Source of the DNA: Lantana camara | Taxonomy: Eukaryota; Streptophyta; Magnoliopsida; Lamiales; Verbenaceae | Direction: 5' to 3' | Length of the DNA: 64,000 bases | NCBI GenBank assembly: GCA_037501455.1 | Contig: CM074862.1 | Location: forward strand, 81,522,001 to 81,586,000 | Shown: positions 47,845 to 58,990 of the stretch, one piece after another | How the letters are laid out: the number at the start of each line of letters is the position of its first letter | Position numbering within the stretch: position 1 is the first letter of the stretch | Made by a program: the position numbers and the translations under genes | Notes under the pieces: model-generated | Seen by the model: only the letters and a program-made list of their open reading frames with translations | Databases searched by the model: none | What the model was told of the DNA's origin: nothing

Positions 47845-48175
47845 GGTGTATATGGAGGCTCCTCCCGATTTTTCTGACCATTTCGGAGCAAATGAAGTAT
47901 GTAGACTCAGGAAGGCATTATATGGGCTCAAACAATCCTCACGTGCGTGGTTCGGGAGATTCACAGTAGCTATGAGAAAGTACGGGTACAGACAGAGCAA
48001 TTCAGATCACACCTTGTTCCTAAAAACCAAGGGAAGCATGATAACCTGCCTGATCAGTTACGTGGATGACATGATTATTACCGGAAGTGATAAGGAGGAA
48101 ATAGATCAACTCAAGGAGAAATAGTTCAAAGAGTTCGAGATGAAGAACCAAGGAGGCCTGAAGTACTTCCTAGGA
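47845..48175 (+). pseudogene. C3 copia reverse transcriptase, middle part
   Basis: Plus strand: YMEAPPDFSDHFGANEVCRL, KALYGLKQSSRAWFGRF and the catalytic SYVDDMII (near 48057-48080), then FEMKNQGGLKYFLGI to the G4 insertion at 48181. A TAG is at 48122-48124. It is the same clade as C2. The part before 47845 is missing. Confidence 0.88.
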
Positions 48176-49378
48176 ATATATGTAACATCCCGCTCGTCCG
48201 GCCGTTCAGGTACTCGGTATCGAGAGTGTTATGTGCGCGTTTAATTATTTATTTTAATGTTAAATGATTTTCTTAATTAATTTGAATTAATTGTTAAATA
48301 ATAAGATTTAATATTTTAAACGTTTTTAAGCTTTTGAACTTGTTTTTAATTCGTTTGAGTCCCAACTTGTTTCGAATTTTCGTGAAAATTTAATATGCAC
48401 GAGTTCTATGTGTTATGGATTTTCCTATATGCTCGTTTTTCATTTTCGGACTTGTTTGATATGGTAACGCACCATATTTTATTTGTTGGGGACTCTTGGG
48501 CCTAACTAGTTTTAGTGCGCCTTGTGTTTCGGAATTTATATCTTGAGCTAGAGAATTCGGATTCGAATTCCGAAAGTATTGCCGGACTCGTGACGAAATT
48601 TGGGAGCTTTGGAACCTAACCTTATATTTTTCTAAACTCGTTTTATTCTCCGAAACTTGCCCGATCCGAGCAGCGCGTGCAAATTCGCCACCCTTCACCA
48701 TTTTAATCGTATTTGACTCGTTTTAACTCCGTTTGACCCGGTTCTTGAACCTACTTCTACCTAACACCTAAACCTACCTATCCACTTGCTCTTTTTCCCT
48801 CATTTCAGCAAATCAAGGACTGAGAGAGAGGAGAAAGTTGAAGAGAAGAGGATTTCCATCACTATTCACCCAAGGCCAATTTCAAGCTCGTTCGACCTCC
48901 ATTCTTCATGGAATCGAAGAGGTAAGTGTACTTTCTTGTTGTCCACAGCTTGTTACATCTTTTAAGCCTTGAATTTCTGATTTTGAGCATGATTTGGGTA
49001 GGTTTTAAGCTTGAGCATGAATAGTTACGGGTTTGAAGGAATTTGTTGATATCTTGTTCGTTTTTGCCCCAATTCTTGATCCGTGAAGTGCTATATGACC
49101 CCTGTTGTATCCTTGTTCCTTTCCTTTGCTTGAATCCGAATTTCGTGAAGTGTGGAGTGATCCACCATTGATGAAACCTTGAGTTTTTGAAGCTTTTGTG
49201 GTTGGATATTGAACTCTTTGCTTTGCCGGTTTGTTGTGTGATGCGTGTGGCCTTTCTTGCTGAGATTTCGTGCCTTAATTTGGTGTGTTGCTGCTGTGAC
49301 CGGCTGCGTCTTTCCCCTGCCTTGTCCCCTGCTCCGGAACTCTGCTGTTGCTGCATTGTTCTCGCGAAGAAGAAGGCC

Positions 49379-49509
49379 AACACGGCCGTGTCCGATTTGT
49401 TTGAAAAATGGACATGGCCGTGTTGAATCTTCGAGTATGGCTGCCAGATTTTTATAAAATCGGACACGACCGTGTCCATTTTGAACTAAAGACCAACACG
49501 GCCGTGTCC
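49379..49509. repeat. Palindrome array in G4 LTR
   Basis: AACACGGCCGTGTCC at 49379, GGACATGGCCGTGTTG at 49410, CGGACACGACCGTGTCC at 49461 and AACACGGCCGTGTCC at 49495. The position in the LTR is comparable with the G3 array, but the sequence is different. Confidence 0.85.
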
Positions 49510-50347
49510 TACTTTCGAATTGATTTTTAATTCCAAAAGTTCAGCTGACAACCATAGCCTGGTGCATGAATTTGCAATGTTTGTTCTTTTCCTTTCGTAA
49601 CTACATGCATATATGATATATATATTTATGCTTCATACTCTTTTCATGCATTAGTGTAGTGTAAAGTTTATATTATGCATGATTACGTGAACTTTTAGTG
49701 CATATAAATTAAATTCATGCAGGTGTGTTTTGTGTGTTATAAATAAATATATATATATATATGTATATATATATATGTGGTGCATATATGTATATATATA
49801 TTCTGTGTGTAGATGTAATATATAAATATATGAAGTATATTGTATATCATGAATTAATTATTAAATTATTTAATTTGAATTTTATGTATTTAACTTGAAT
49901 ATGTTAAATGTTGTGATCTCAAGAAATTGGAACTTGCATACTTGGCTTTCGTGCTTCTTTTTGTTTCTTTTTATTACCTTCTTCTATACGGTTATGACTC
50001 ATATACTATGTGAATATGTTATATTATATGATAAATGTCTTGTATTAATTTTACGAATCTATTTGATACGAGTTTTACTCGAATTTATATTGAACGCTTG
50101 ATTATGCTATCTCTTGTTGCTTCATTTGCATCACTTGCATTCATATGCAATTGCTGAGCGTCTAATTAGTTCATTTTGAGTCTAAGTTTGTCTTTCGATC
50201 TCTGTTTTGTTCTTAGGTTCATTTCGTTGTTGAAGAGGTGGTCTCTTAGAAGGGTTTGAGTTCGTTTCGTCAGTTTGGTCGGCAAGGTGAGGTTTCTTTC
50301 TTTTAGTTATTATGACCTACAACCCTAAATGTGATTTAAACCCGCAT

Positions 50348-50349
<2 letters not shown>

Positions 50350-50391
<42 letters not shown>

Positions 50392-50412
50392 TAGATAGAT
50401 AGATAGATAGAT
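50350..50412. repeat. (AT)n and (AGAT)n microsatellites
   Basis: An AT run of about 40 bases followed by six AGAT units in the G4 LTR. Confidence 0.95.
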
Positions 50413-50781
50413 ATGTATATATATATATATATAGATATGTGTTCGATATGTATTTTGTGGGAATTGACCCTTTTGTTATAAAACGTTTGAAAACGTTTTT
50501 ATGTATAAGTAAGCCATATTTTCGTTTCTTTGTTTTGAAATTTTCGTTTCTTGGTTTTGAAAAGGGTTGGCGTGTGTGGGATATGTTCTAGCGAGAATTG
50601 GCTTTGAAAGATAAGTCTTTGTATAAGCGTGATAAGTGTACGTGATTTTCGTATTGGGCCCCAGAGTTTTGTACAAAGGAGTCCTGGGACGGCGTCGGGC
50701 CATCGGGTCACCATTTCGTTGCACGTGTCGGGTTATAGTACGGGGGATGTGGTGCCCTTCGCTCCGGGGTGCTACAATATA

Positions 50782-51571
50782 GGTGATGCGATTCAAACAG
50801 GGAATCTTTATTTCACAAAAGAAGTATGTTTTAGACCTCCTAGCAGAAACCAGTCGACACCCAATTCAGGTAAATCATTGGCTCAAGGTACAGAAAGATG
50901 GAGAACCAGTCGAAAAGGAACGATATCAGGGACTGTTTGGGAAACTGTTTTACTTATCCTACACTAGGCCGGACATCGCCTATGCAGTGGGGATAGTTAA
51001 TCAGTTCATGCATCAACCTCAGAAGAGCCATATGGAAGCAGTAATAAGAATAATCTGGTATCTAAAGGGCTCCATAGGGAGCGGGATTATGTTTGGAAGG
51101 CATGGACACTTGGAAATTAACTGGGCTAAAAACCCAAAGGAGAGACGGTCTACCTCAGGGTTCTTTACTCTTGTCGGAGGGAATGTAGTGACGTGGAGAA
51201 GCAAGATGTAGAAAGTTGTAGCTCTCTCAAGCGCCGAAGCAGAATTCAGGGGTATTGCAAAGGCTGTAACAAAAATCATCTGGCTAAGGAAATTGATGAC
51301 AGAGATTGGAATGGCTCCAAGGTAGCCCAGGCGGTTAAAGTGTGATAATAAGGCTGCGATCAGCATTTCCGAGAACTCGGTACAGCATGACAGAACTAAG
51401 CACGTGGAAGTTGATCCACACTTCATAAAGGAAAAGCTAGAGGATGACACCATTGAGTGTCCGTTCGTTAATTCTGAAGACCAGCTGACCGATATTCTGA
51501 CTAAAGCTGTTACCGGTCAGGTGTTCAAGACAACTTTAGACAGACTAAGAATCAGGGATCCGATTACATAG
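50782..51571 (+). pseudogene. C3 copia RT end and RNase H
   Basis: Continues pol after the G4 insertion: GIFISQKKYVLDLLAE, LFYLSYTRPDIAYAVG, then RNase H with a stretch KVVALSSAEAEFRGIAK near 51213, LKCDNKAAISI near 51340 and LTDILTKAV near 51490, stop TAG at 51569-51571. A TAG at 51209-51211 and one near 51324 disable it. A PPT-like GCTTGAGAGAGAG precedes the LTR. Confidence 0.9.
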
Positions 51572-51907
51572 CTTGAGAGAGAGTGTTAGGAAATATACCT
51601 TAGTTTAGGAGAGATTGACTTTTGTCTTTTATAACAGATTCTATAATCCCTGACTTGTAGGGAAGATTAGAATAAATATACGTATCTTGTAAGCCTTTCA
51701 GACACGACAATAATTCCGATTACATAGCTTGAGAGAGAGTGTTAGGAAATATGCCTTAGTTTAGGAGAGATTGATTTTTTTTCTTTTATAACAGATTCTA
51801 TAATCCCTGACTTGTAGGGAAGATTAGAATAAATATACGTATCTTGTATGCCTTTCAGACACAACAATAATTCAATACAATCTTTTTCTTCTGTATGTGC
51901 CTTAACA
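51560..51907 (+). repeat. C3 3' LTR with a tandem duplication across the PPT/LTR border
   Basis: LTR starts TGTTAGGAAATA at 51584 and again at 51740; the end GCCTTAACA is at 51907. A 156-bp unit (51560-51715, repeated from 51716) contains the last codons of pol, the PPT and the first 132 bp of the LTR. The complete LTR is 51740-51907 (168 bp). Confidence 0.88.
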
Positions 51908-52334
51908 GGGATCATAGTGTATTTGTTTTGGCACGTGAAGAAATTTAGGGTATTGAAATGTTACATGTTATGAGTTTTATATACCTACATTCCACGAGAG
52001 TGAGTTCGTGGAACGTGACTGAGGATTGATTCCTAATTCTCTATCATATTACAGTGAACTCCTGGTTTTATTACAAGTTATATAAATATCCACAACAATT
52101 TGCGCGAGATTAGGTTTTTATTGAGCTTTATTAACCTAATTAATACAAGTGAACACAGATGCCATATCATAAATAGGTTTTGAACCCAAAGGGAAATGAA
52201 AGTAAAGACCAAATAAGTATCACTTTATAATTAATTAATAGACAACCCATGAACTTGGTTGGTTTAGTGTAGTACTGCTATTATCATCAAATCAACTAAA
52301 AATAAGAAAACATGTAATCAACTAGCTCAAACAA

Positions 52335-52512
52335 TAAGATGAACAAATGACTTAAATGATAAATATCTGCACTTGAGAACTGATAGGTTACGTGTTCGAG
52401 TCTTATTAGGAGTAATTAGTTCGAGTCTTATTAGGTGTAATTGGTTAGAGTTTTACTGGGGTTAGAGTTGAGGACCAACGTCGATCCTTGTTTTTTTTTT
52501 TTTTTAAAAAAA
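52335..52512 (+). mobile_element. tRNA-derived SINE with 14-bp TSD
   Basis: A 178-bp body flanked by ACTAGCTCAAACAA (52321-52334) and ACTAACTCAAACAA (52513-52526), one mismatch. It has a box-B-like GTTACGTGTTCGAGTC near 52389 and an upstream segment (GACTTAAATGATAA, near 52359) that could be box A. The 3' end is a long T run then A's. The GTTCGAGTCTTATTAGG part is partly repeated inside. Confidence 0.65.
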
Positions 52513-53932
52513 ACTAACTCAAACAACGCAAAATGATGCTCAGAGGATGACAATCATACAAATCATTCTTGCTCGATCAATACTCAATAAAATATCAGCT
52601 TTTCAAAAATTTAATTATCTATGCATGTATTAATTTTTTTCAAAATTTAACATGTGTATCTAATAATTAATATTATTGTTTACTCTCATAATTAATATTC
52701 AATTAATTAGACAAATCAAATAAAATTAGTATAAATTAACAAACACACACTTGGTCATCGTTAATTAAACCACAAATTACATCTAGAATAACTCACTCCC
52801 TTTAAATTAAAACCTTTCATGCTATGACTTCAAACACACCATTCACATATAATATCTCAATTCATATCCGAATCCGAATTCATGTCAGGTAAAAGTTAAT
52901 CAGATTCTCGCACTAGCATCAAATATTCAAATCATGATTCATTACGTAAAAACCTAATAATTTAATAAAATAATTTATCGAACGCTTAACATCTCATGAA
53001 AATCATTCCATTTTGCAAAGTAGGTTTAACTACTTATAATACCGAAATAAATAAAAATAAATAAAATCAACGCAAGAAATTAACTCTAACATAGTGTCTA
53101 ATATATTAAAATCACCTCAACGTAATTCGTGGTCTCAATCAAGTCTAAATAATAAAAGGAATCTCAAAATCAAACTCCTAATCATTCATTTCAAACAAAT
53201 AATTAAAGCATTAAAACGAATCTTAAAAGTCAAACTCATATGCAGATTTTTACTTTATACTAGCTTGCATGTGTATCTTGACAAAATTAGGTAAATACAC
53301 CCAGTTCAATAAGGGTTCTAGCAAAATTATTTTTTAAATAATTATATTTCACTTCCTCATAACAATTCACAAATCATTTTGAAGTGAAACACTAGTAATA
53401 ACTTTAATATTATTATTCACAATAATCCACGCATCATTTTCATTTAAAGGATCAACACATGATAGAGTTTGAATGTTAATATTCATAATAACTTTATTTT
53501 TTTTTTCAATTAATGTTGATGAACTAATTAATAATAAAATATAATTAATTTAAAAATAATTTCATTGGGATCTACCAAAATGAATTTATTTATAATTTTT
53601 TAAGCTCAAAAAAATAAACTGTGTAATATTTTATTTAAGGAAATATGAATCCTAACAGCCCAAACGTGAAGTTTAGACGTAAAAATTCTCTATATTTATT
53701 CAGAACCACAAATTTTGTCGGCATCCATACAACTTAAGATCTTCCATATTTTTTATGTCTACAACTTAAAAAGAAAAGGACTTTTACTTTTTTAATAATG
53801 AACCCTTTGTCTTAGTAATTATTACAATTTTGTTTTTTTTTTTTTCAAGTATTATACTATTATTACAATTTTGTGTGACTTGTACTATGTACCGTCCAAC
53901 AACTTCTGACTTCCTCAATTATAGTTTCTGCA

Positions 53933-53963
53933 AGCTTTCAAAACAAAAAAAAAAAAAAAAAAA
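53933..53963 (+). mobile_element. Minimal poly(A) retro-insertion with 16-bp TSD
   Basis: AGCTTTCAAAAC followed by about 19 A's, flanked by perfect copies of AATTATAGTTTCTGCA (53917-53932 and 53964-53979). This is the footprint of a LINE-driven insertion of an RNA tail. Confidence 0.8.
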
Positions 53964-55093
53964 AATTATAGTTTCTGCAATAAAATTATAAAATAATTCT
54001 CTCGATATTTTTTTGCAATTGTATTTGTTTCTGCTTATTCCATATGACCCGCCACATGTCAAGTTGTGGCAGTAATATTTATAGAATAAAAAATACATTA
54101 AAAGAAATATTAACTATGAAACAATATATATTTTATAACCATAATATTTTATATTTATTCATAACGACTAATTTGCTATTTTCAAAATTTTCAGCATCCC
54201 TACAGCTTAAAATGTTCCATATACTGTATGCCTTGAAACTTTTTCTTTTCAAAAGAATAACATTTATTTGACTTACATTATTGTTAATAATAAACCCTTT
54301 CTTTAATAGCTACTAAAATTTTGTGAGTTGTACTATTCAAGAACATTTTACTTCACTTATAATTTATGCAATAAAATAAACCTCCCAATAATTTCTTTTT
54401 TTGTCTTCAACTTGTGTCTTTGTTTGACCCAATATGAATTGATTCAAGTGATTAATGAGTTCATTTTTCAGATAATTTTTTGAGTTTAAATTTCACTTAG
54501 AGGTGTTATTTAAAATAAAAAAAAAAACTCATATCTTTGTTTGGAAGAGAATGGGTAGATCCAAACTCAACCCCGAATGTCAATACGGTTGGGTTGGGAA
54601 TTTTACGGCATGATTGGTATGATGGAATGAAGTGGGAATGAAATGGATATTACCGCATCTATTCCCAAATTTTTGATTGGTACAAAATATGATTAGGAAT
54701 ACTCATTCGGTCATTCCTACGGCTACAAGCATAAGATTACTCATTTATTTAAGTCCCCCATGGTATTAGCCATTCTCAAAGTTCAAAATTTATTGTAATT
54801 ATTTTTATATTGTTCTCACATATATATATTAAATGCATATTATATTTTATTATTTTTATGAATAAGAACTAAATACTAATAATCACCTTGAAATTTCAAT
54901 AAATTATATTAAATATATCTAAATATAAATATATTATATATTTAAAAAAATATATTTAATATATTATTTATAAATTAAAATATTTTAGAAAGAACGAATT
55001 TAGATACTTATATTAAAATTTATTTGTAAATATCAAGCATTATATTAAATATAATAAATAATTAATACATATTTTATGCATGAATACGAAAAT

Positions 55094-55098
<5 letters not shown>

Positions 55099-55144
<46 letters not shown>
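55099..55144. repeat. (TA)n microsatellite
   Basis: Continuous TA run upstream of the reductase gene. Confidence 0.9.
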
Positions 55145-55148
<4 letters not shown>

Positions 55149-55514
55149 ATACTTTAATCATATACTTGATTATTATTATTATTAATAAAATAAATTTAAA
55201 ATTTTGATTTTATCCCTAATTTTATTACTTGGCGTATAAAATGCTATAATATTTAATTTCTTTATTAATCTATTACAAAGTTCATTCGCATACAAATGAT
55301 GTTGTTTGTGTTATATCATATCATTACCTCGTTCCAACTCGAACCCAGGTACCCACCCAACCAACTCAAATGGACCACCCCTATTCTTGCATAACAACTT
55401 CTCAGTCTCACATTGCTCGACTATAATCAGCAAATATAAGGAAGAATAGTATAATACGACTTCCCACCAACTGATATTGTTCCTGCTTTTACTCTGCTCG
55501 ATTTCCAGAGAGAA

Positions 55515-55644
55515 ATGGGAAAGGTTGTGTGTGTAACAGGAGCATCTGGATTTATTGCTTCTTGGATAGTTAAGCTTTTGCTCCAACGGGGTTACATTGT
55601 TAAGGGCACTGTCCTCAACCTCAGTCCGTACCCTCCATCTCCCT

Positions 55645-55677
<33 letters not shown>

Positions 55678-57719
55678 AAACACACACACTAAAACACTGA
55701 GGATTGGTATGATTGAGCACGGCAAATTTGTGCACTTCTTGTATTTTGTGAATTTTCTGTAAAGGTTTTGGATATATTAGGATTCAGTAAGTTTTTCTTG
55801 AAACCTGCAGAATCCTTTTTGCGAATGAATTATTGTCTTTTAAAGAGAATCAGTTGATTCTAAGTGCTCTTTTAGAAAACTGAAAACCATTAGCAAATCA
55901 GATGAATCTTATTTGCAAATGAATTGTCTTTTCTGTTTGCTTATTAAGTAGTGCATCAGGCTTGTAATTTTAGTACGGGGGCTATGTGTAATTTTAATAC
56001 ATATGTTTCTTGTAATTAATGTAAACATACGGTGGTTTTCAATTGCAAACTATCCTTGTATTTCAACTAGATAAAAAGAAATGTGGTTTTGAATTTGAAA
56101 CAATATTGATCAGATGATCCGAGCCAGGTTTCGCACTTGATGTCACTTGAAGGAGCTGATGAAAGACTGCATTTATTCGAAGCCAACTTGCTCGAAGAAG
56201 GATCGTTCGACTCTGCTATTGATGGATGTGAAAGTGTTTTCCACACAGCATCACCATTTCTCTTTTCAGTTTCCAACCCACAGGTTAAATATTAAGTTAA
56301 TCAAGAATTGCAATATAGTTTTCGTGCTAATTTGAACTTGTTTACCCTTGTTTCTTGGGCTTTATCAGATGGAGCTATTGGATCCTGCAGTGAAGGGGAC
56401 ACTTAATGTTCTTAGATCATGCAAGAAAGTACCATCCATTAAGAGAGTCGTTGTAACGTCATCTTTGCTTTCTGTAGTGGTCAACGATAATCCTTTAACT
56501 CCTGATGTTGTAATTGATGAAACATGGTTTTCAGATCCCATCTTTTGTGAGGAAAAGAAGGTATGTACCATTCCAAGATGTTTCGTGAATTCCATCCCTG
56601 AATCTAGGAAATCGATTTGTTTGCATCGGAGTAATGATATTCCTTATCAACAAATTGATAGTATTTTACTAGGCTGCATACTTTAGACAGTCATCTGTGA
56701 AGAAAAGAAGTTTGTCAAGTCTGATAACTGTCATACTTCAGATAGCAAATTATTCATTTCACTATGAAAAAACTAGTCTTTTCGTGCAGGAATGGTATGC
56801 TCTGTCAAAAACATTAGCAGAGAACGCTACATGGGAATTCGCGGAAGAAAACGGGCTTGATTTGGCAACGTTACACCCAGGCTTTGTCATAGGCCCTCTA
56901 CTGCAGCCAACTCTAAATACAAGCTCAGAGTCTCTTTTGAATCTCATCAAAGAAGGTACTTATCAACTTTTAAGTGTAAATTATATGGCTATTGGAGAGG
57001 AAAGAATGTCATTATACAACCTCAATTTCATTTTAATTACGGATACACCCCAAGCGCATGATCCTCAATAATTCATATTCTCCTCTTTCATCATCAATAG
57101 GAAGACAATTATGGGCTAGTGCAGTGTACAGATTTGTTGATGTTAGAGATGTTGCTCTTGCTCATATTCTAGCATTTGAGGACTCTTCTGCAAAAGGGCG
57201 GTACCTTGTGGTTGGAAGAGTGATACACTGGGACGAAGCTCTCGGAGTTTTGAGCTGGATTTTCCCTTCTCTCAACCTCCCTCCTCCTCAGTATGCTTCT
57301 AAACTTTCTTGCAAACTCTGGCAATGGCTGTGTCACAAACATGCGATTCAATAATTACTATCAACAACTCTGGCCATATGGTTTTAAATCACTAATGAGA
57401 ATGGCCTAAAGGACATAAGTTGGCAAAAATTGCAAAGATATATATGGTACCAAATGTGAGAATGTTGCATGCAATGGGGGTCGAAATTGATTCACAGGGG
57501 GGTGAAAATGTTATTTTTCCATAGTTATAATGATGTTCTGTCTTCAACATTGACGTTCCTTGCATTTGCAGCAGTGGTAAAAAGAATGATGGTGGCAATC
57601 TTCCTTATCAAGTGTCCAACAAGAGGGCGAAAAGTTTGGGCATCAATTTCACCCCTCTTGAAGTGACCCTCAAGGACGCTGTAGAGAGTCTCAAGCAGAA
57701 AAACTTCATCGATTTCTAA
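55515..57719 (+). CDS. CCR-like / phenylacetaldehyde-reductase-like SDR, six exons
   Basis: Predicted cytosolic NAD(P)H-dependent reductase of the extended short-chain dehydrogenase family that includes cinnamoyl-CoA reductase, dihydroflavonol reductase and phenylacetaldehyde reductase; the exact substrate is not known. Exons: 55515-55623, 56114-56283, 56369-56560, 56790-56955, 57101-57290, 57572-57719. All introns are GT..AG and phases match, giving 975 coding bases, 324 residues, the usual family length. Seen: nucleotide-binding [10 protein letters not shown] (residues 8-17), catalytic Ser in TSS (123-125), Tyr160 and Lys164 in [17 protein letters not shown], and the C-terminal [12 protein letters not shown]. 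True CCR has KNWYCYGK at the Tyr site, so this is CCR-like. Odd: family TVRD is TVLN here (residues 32-35), removing the Arg that usually holds the NADPH 2'-phosphate. Donor 1 (GTCCGT) is weak. No frameshift or stop, so I call it a gene. Confidence 0.9.
55640..55690 (+). repeat. (CT)n tract in intron 1 of the reductase gene
   Basis: CCCTCC and CT dinucleotides followed by a short CA run, shortly after donor 55624. Pyrimidine repeats near the start of plant genes are common. Confidence 0.9.
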
Positions 57720-58020
57720 CTTCGTCTGTGACCGTTGCACGCTGGCCCATTTTAAGCATAACTGCTTGTGATTGTAACTTGTGAATTGCTTGTTTAAAAT
57801 TACTTACTGCTTGTGTTTGTAATTTGTGAATTGCTTGTTTAAGATTACTGCTTCTATTTGTAATGCTTGTTAAAAGTATGAAGAAATGCGTTTTAATCCA
57901 ACATTTCAAATACACAAAATAGCATACATTTTCTCAAAAAAATAAACCAATAAAACCCATAAAAACTTGCCTACAACAGCATGAATTGAAATGGATATGA
58001 GACTTTAGTGAGACATTCCT

Positions 58021-58054
<34 letters not shown>

Positions 58055-58228
58055 ACTTTAGTGAGACTTTGACCATTAAATCGAGACCTCCAAAAATATG
58101 ATTTTAATATGAAATGAACTTTGATTTTAGTCTAGTTACTGTCATTGAACTCCAAATTTTATTCTCGTTGCATCGTAGGGATTAACTAGGTTATTTATAT
58201 GCTCGAACAAAAATTTATTTATTGCACC
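57720..58228 (+). other. 3' flank of the reductase gene
   Basis: The 3' untranslated region is expected here. It contains a repeated segment (TGCTTGTGATTGTAACTTGTG-like, near 57765 and 57811, shortened near 57848) and AATAAA-like words near 57941 (AATAAACC, CAATAAAAC). The tiny poly(A) insertion at 58015 lies in it. Confidence 0.5.
58015..58054 (+). mobile_element. Second minimal poly(A) retro-insertion, 13-bp TSD
   Basis: ATTCCTC then about 32 A's and a C, flanked by perfect copies of ACTTTAGTGAGAC (58002-58014 and 58055-58067). Confidence 0.8.
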
Positions 58229-58990
58229 CTATTAGAAATAGTGCTCTAAAAAGTTAATAATGTAATCCGCTTAGACATTTACATTACAATTACAAATAAT
58301 GTTTGAATAATAAATGAATGATTTTTATTCTAAGTGAACAATTCTTTTAATGTTTTACTTGTGTTATGTGTTTTCAATTATGAGCTCATTTATTAGAAAT
58401 CTCCTGATCAATTAAACGGTTAGGACTTAGCTATTAAGGTTAATGACTTATAAAACAAGTTCTAACTCAAGTTAAATTATAAAAATCACTCCAAATCGAT
58501 GAGTCCAATAAATAGTAGGAGTGTCCGTTTGACTCACTTGAGTCTTGCTTGTGTGATTATATCCTTAACAAGGAATCACCATATTTCATAAAATGTAAAG
58601 TGCATAGTTTGTAGATGCGTACACAATACATAAGGATACTCGCTATGTTGAACGAGCACATTAATGTGTCCCGGGTGAGATGATTCCTAAATAAGAAAGA
58701 AAGTAACCACTTCAAAAGTGGAGAATTTCAAATTAGGAAACCTCACATATCGATGATGTGTGTCTAATTAATCCTTAAACTTGATATTTCATAGTTATCT
58801 CATTTGAGCTTACTATGTAGTTTTACATATAGGTCTAAACTCTAAAACGGTGTCGCCTGAGACACCTGAACTACATGACTTATGTCGAGATTACAAAAGT
58901 GACACATAAAAATATATGAGAATCAGTAAAAAAGATCTACTATCTCAAAGTCCTTGGTCAAGACAGTAGATCGAGATTAACAAAATAATT
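58229..58990 (+). repeat. Old, diverged copia A-type LTR fragment
   Basis: Starts near CTATTAGAAATAGTGCTC and follows the copia A 5' LTR half in order: GTAATCCGC, the 'ACTCCAA.TCGATGAGTCC' segment near 58488, AGTAGGAGTGTC, GTGTCCCGGGTGAGATGATTCC near 58666, GGTGTCGCCTGAGACA near 58850, and TTGGTCAAGACAGTAGATCGAGAT near 58952. More diverged than the other copies, with no clear end or TSD. Confidence 0.8.

Larger units (their letters stand above)
48181..50776 (+). mobile_element. G4: chromovirus-like solo LTR (2596 bp), TSD ATATA
   Basis: Starts TGTAACATCCCGC, ends CGGGGTGCTACA, flanked by ATATA at 48176-48180 and 50777-50781 inside C3 pol. Contains a palindrome array (49379-49509), a likely leader splice donor AGAGGTAAGTG near 48917, and microsatellites at 50350-50412. 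Confidence 0.93.
51908..55514. other. AT-rich intergenic DNA upstream of the reductase gene
   Basis: About 3.6 kb without a gene that I can support. It holds a SINE (52335-52512), a tiny poly(A) insertion (53933-53963), T and A runs and a (TA)n stretch (55099-55144). The last 200 bases before ATG 55515 should include the promoter of the reductase; AATATAAGG near 55432 and GTATAATAC near 55449 are possible core elements, not certain. Confidence 0.6.

Noticed and set aside
48862..49479. Minus-strand 205-residue frame in G4
   Set aside because: Lies wholly in a solo LTR across the palindrome array; no recognisable domain, composition-driven.
40509..51907. C2 and C3 as one element
   Set aside because: They are on opposite strands with different LTRs (184 bp TGTTGACTTT and 168 bp TGTTAGGAAATA), although their RT sequences are closely related.
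54540..54790. Possible MITE (GATTGGTATGATGGAATGAA region)
   Set aside because: It resembles transposon ends in style, but I could not find matching inverted ends with a TSD.
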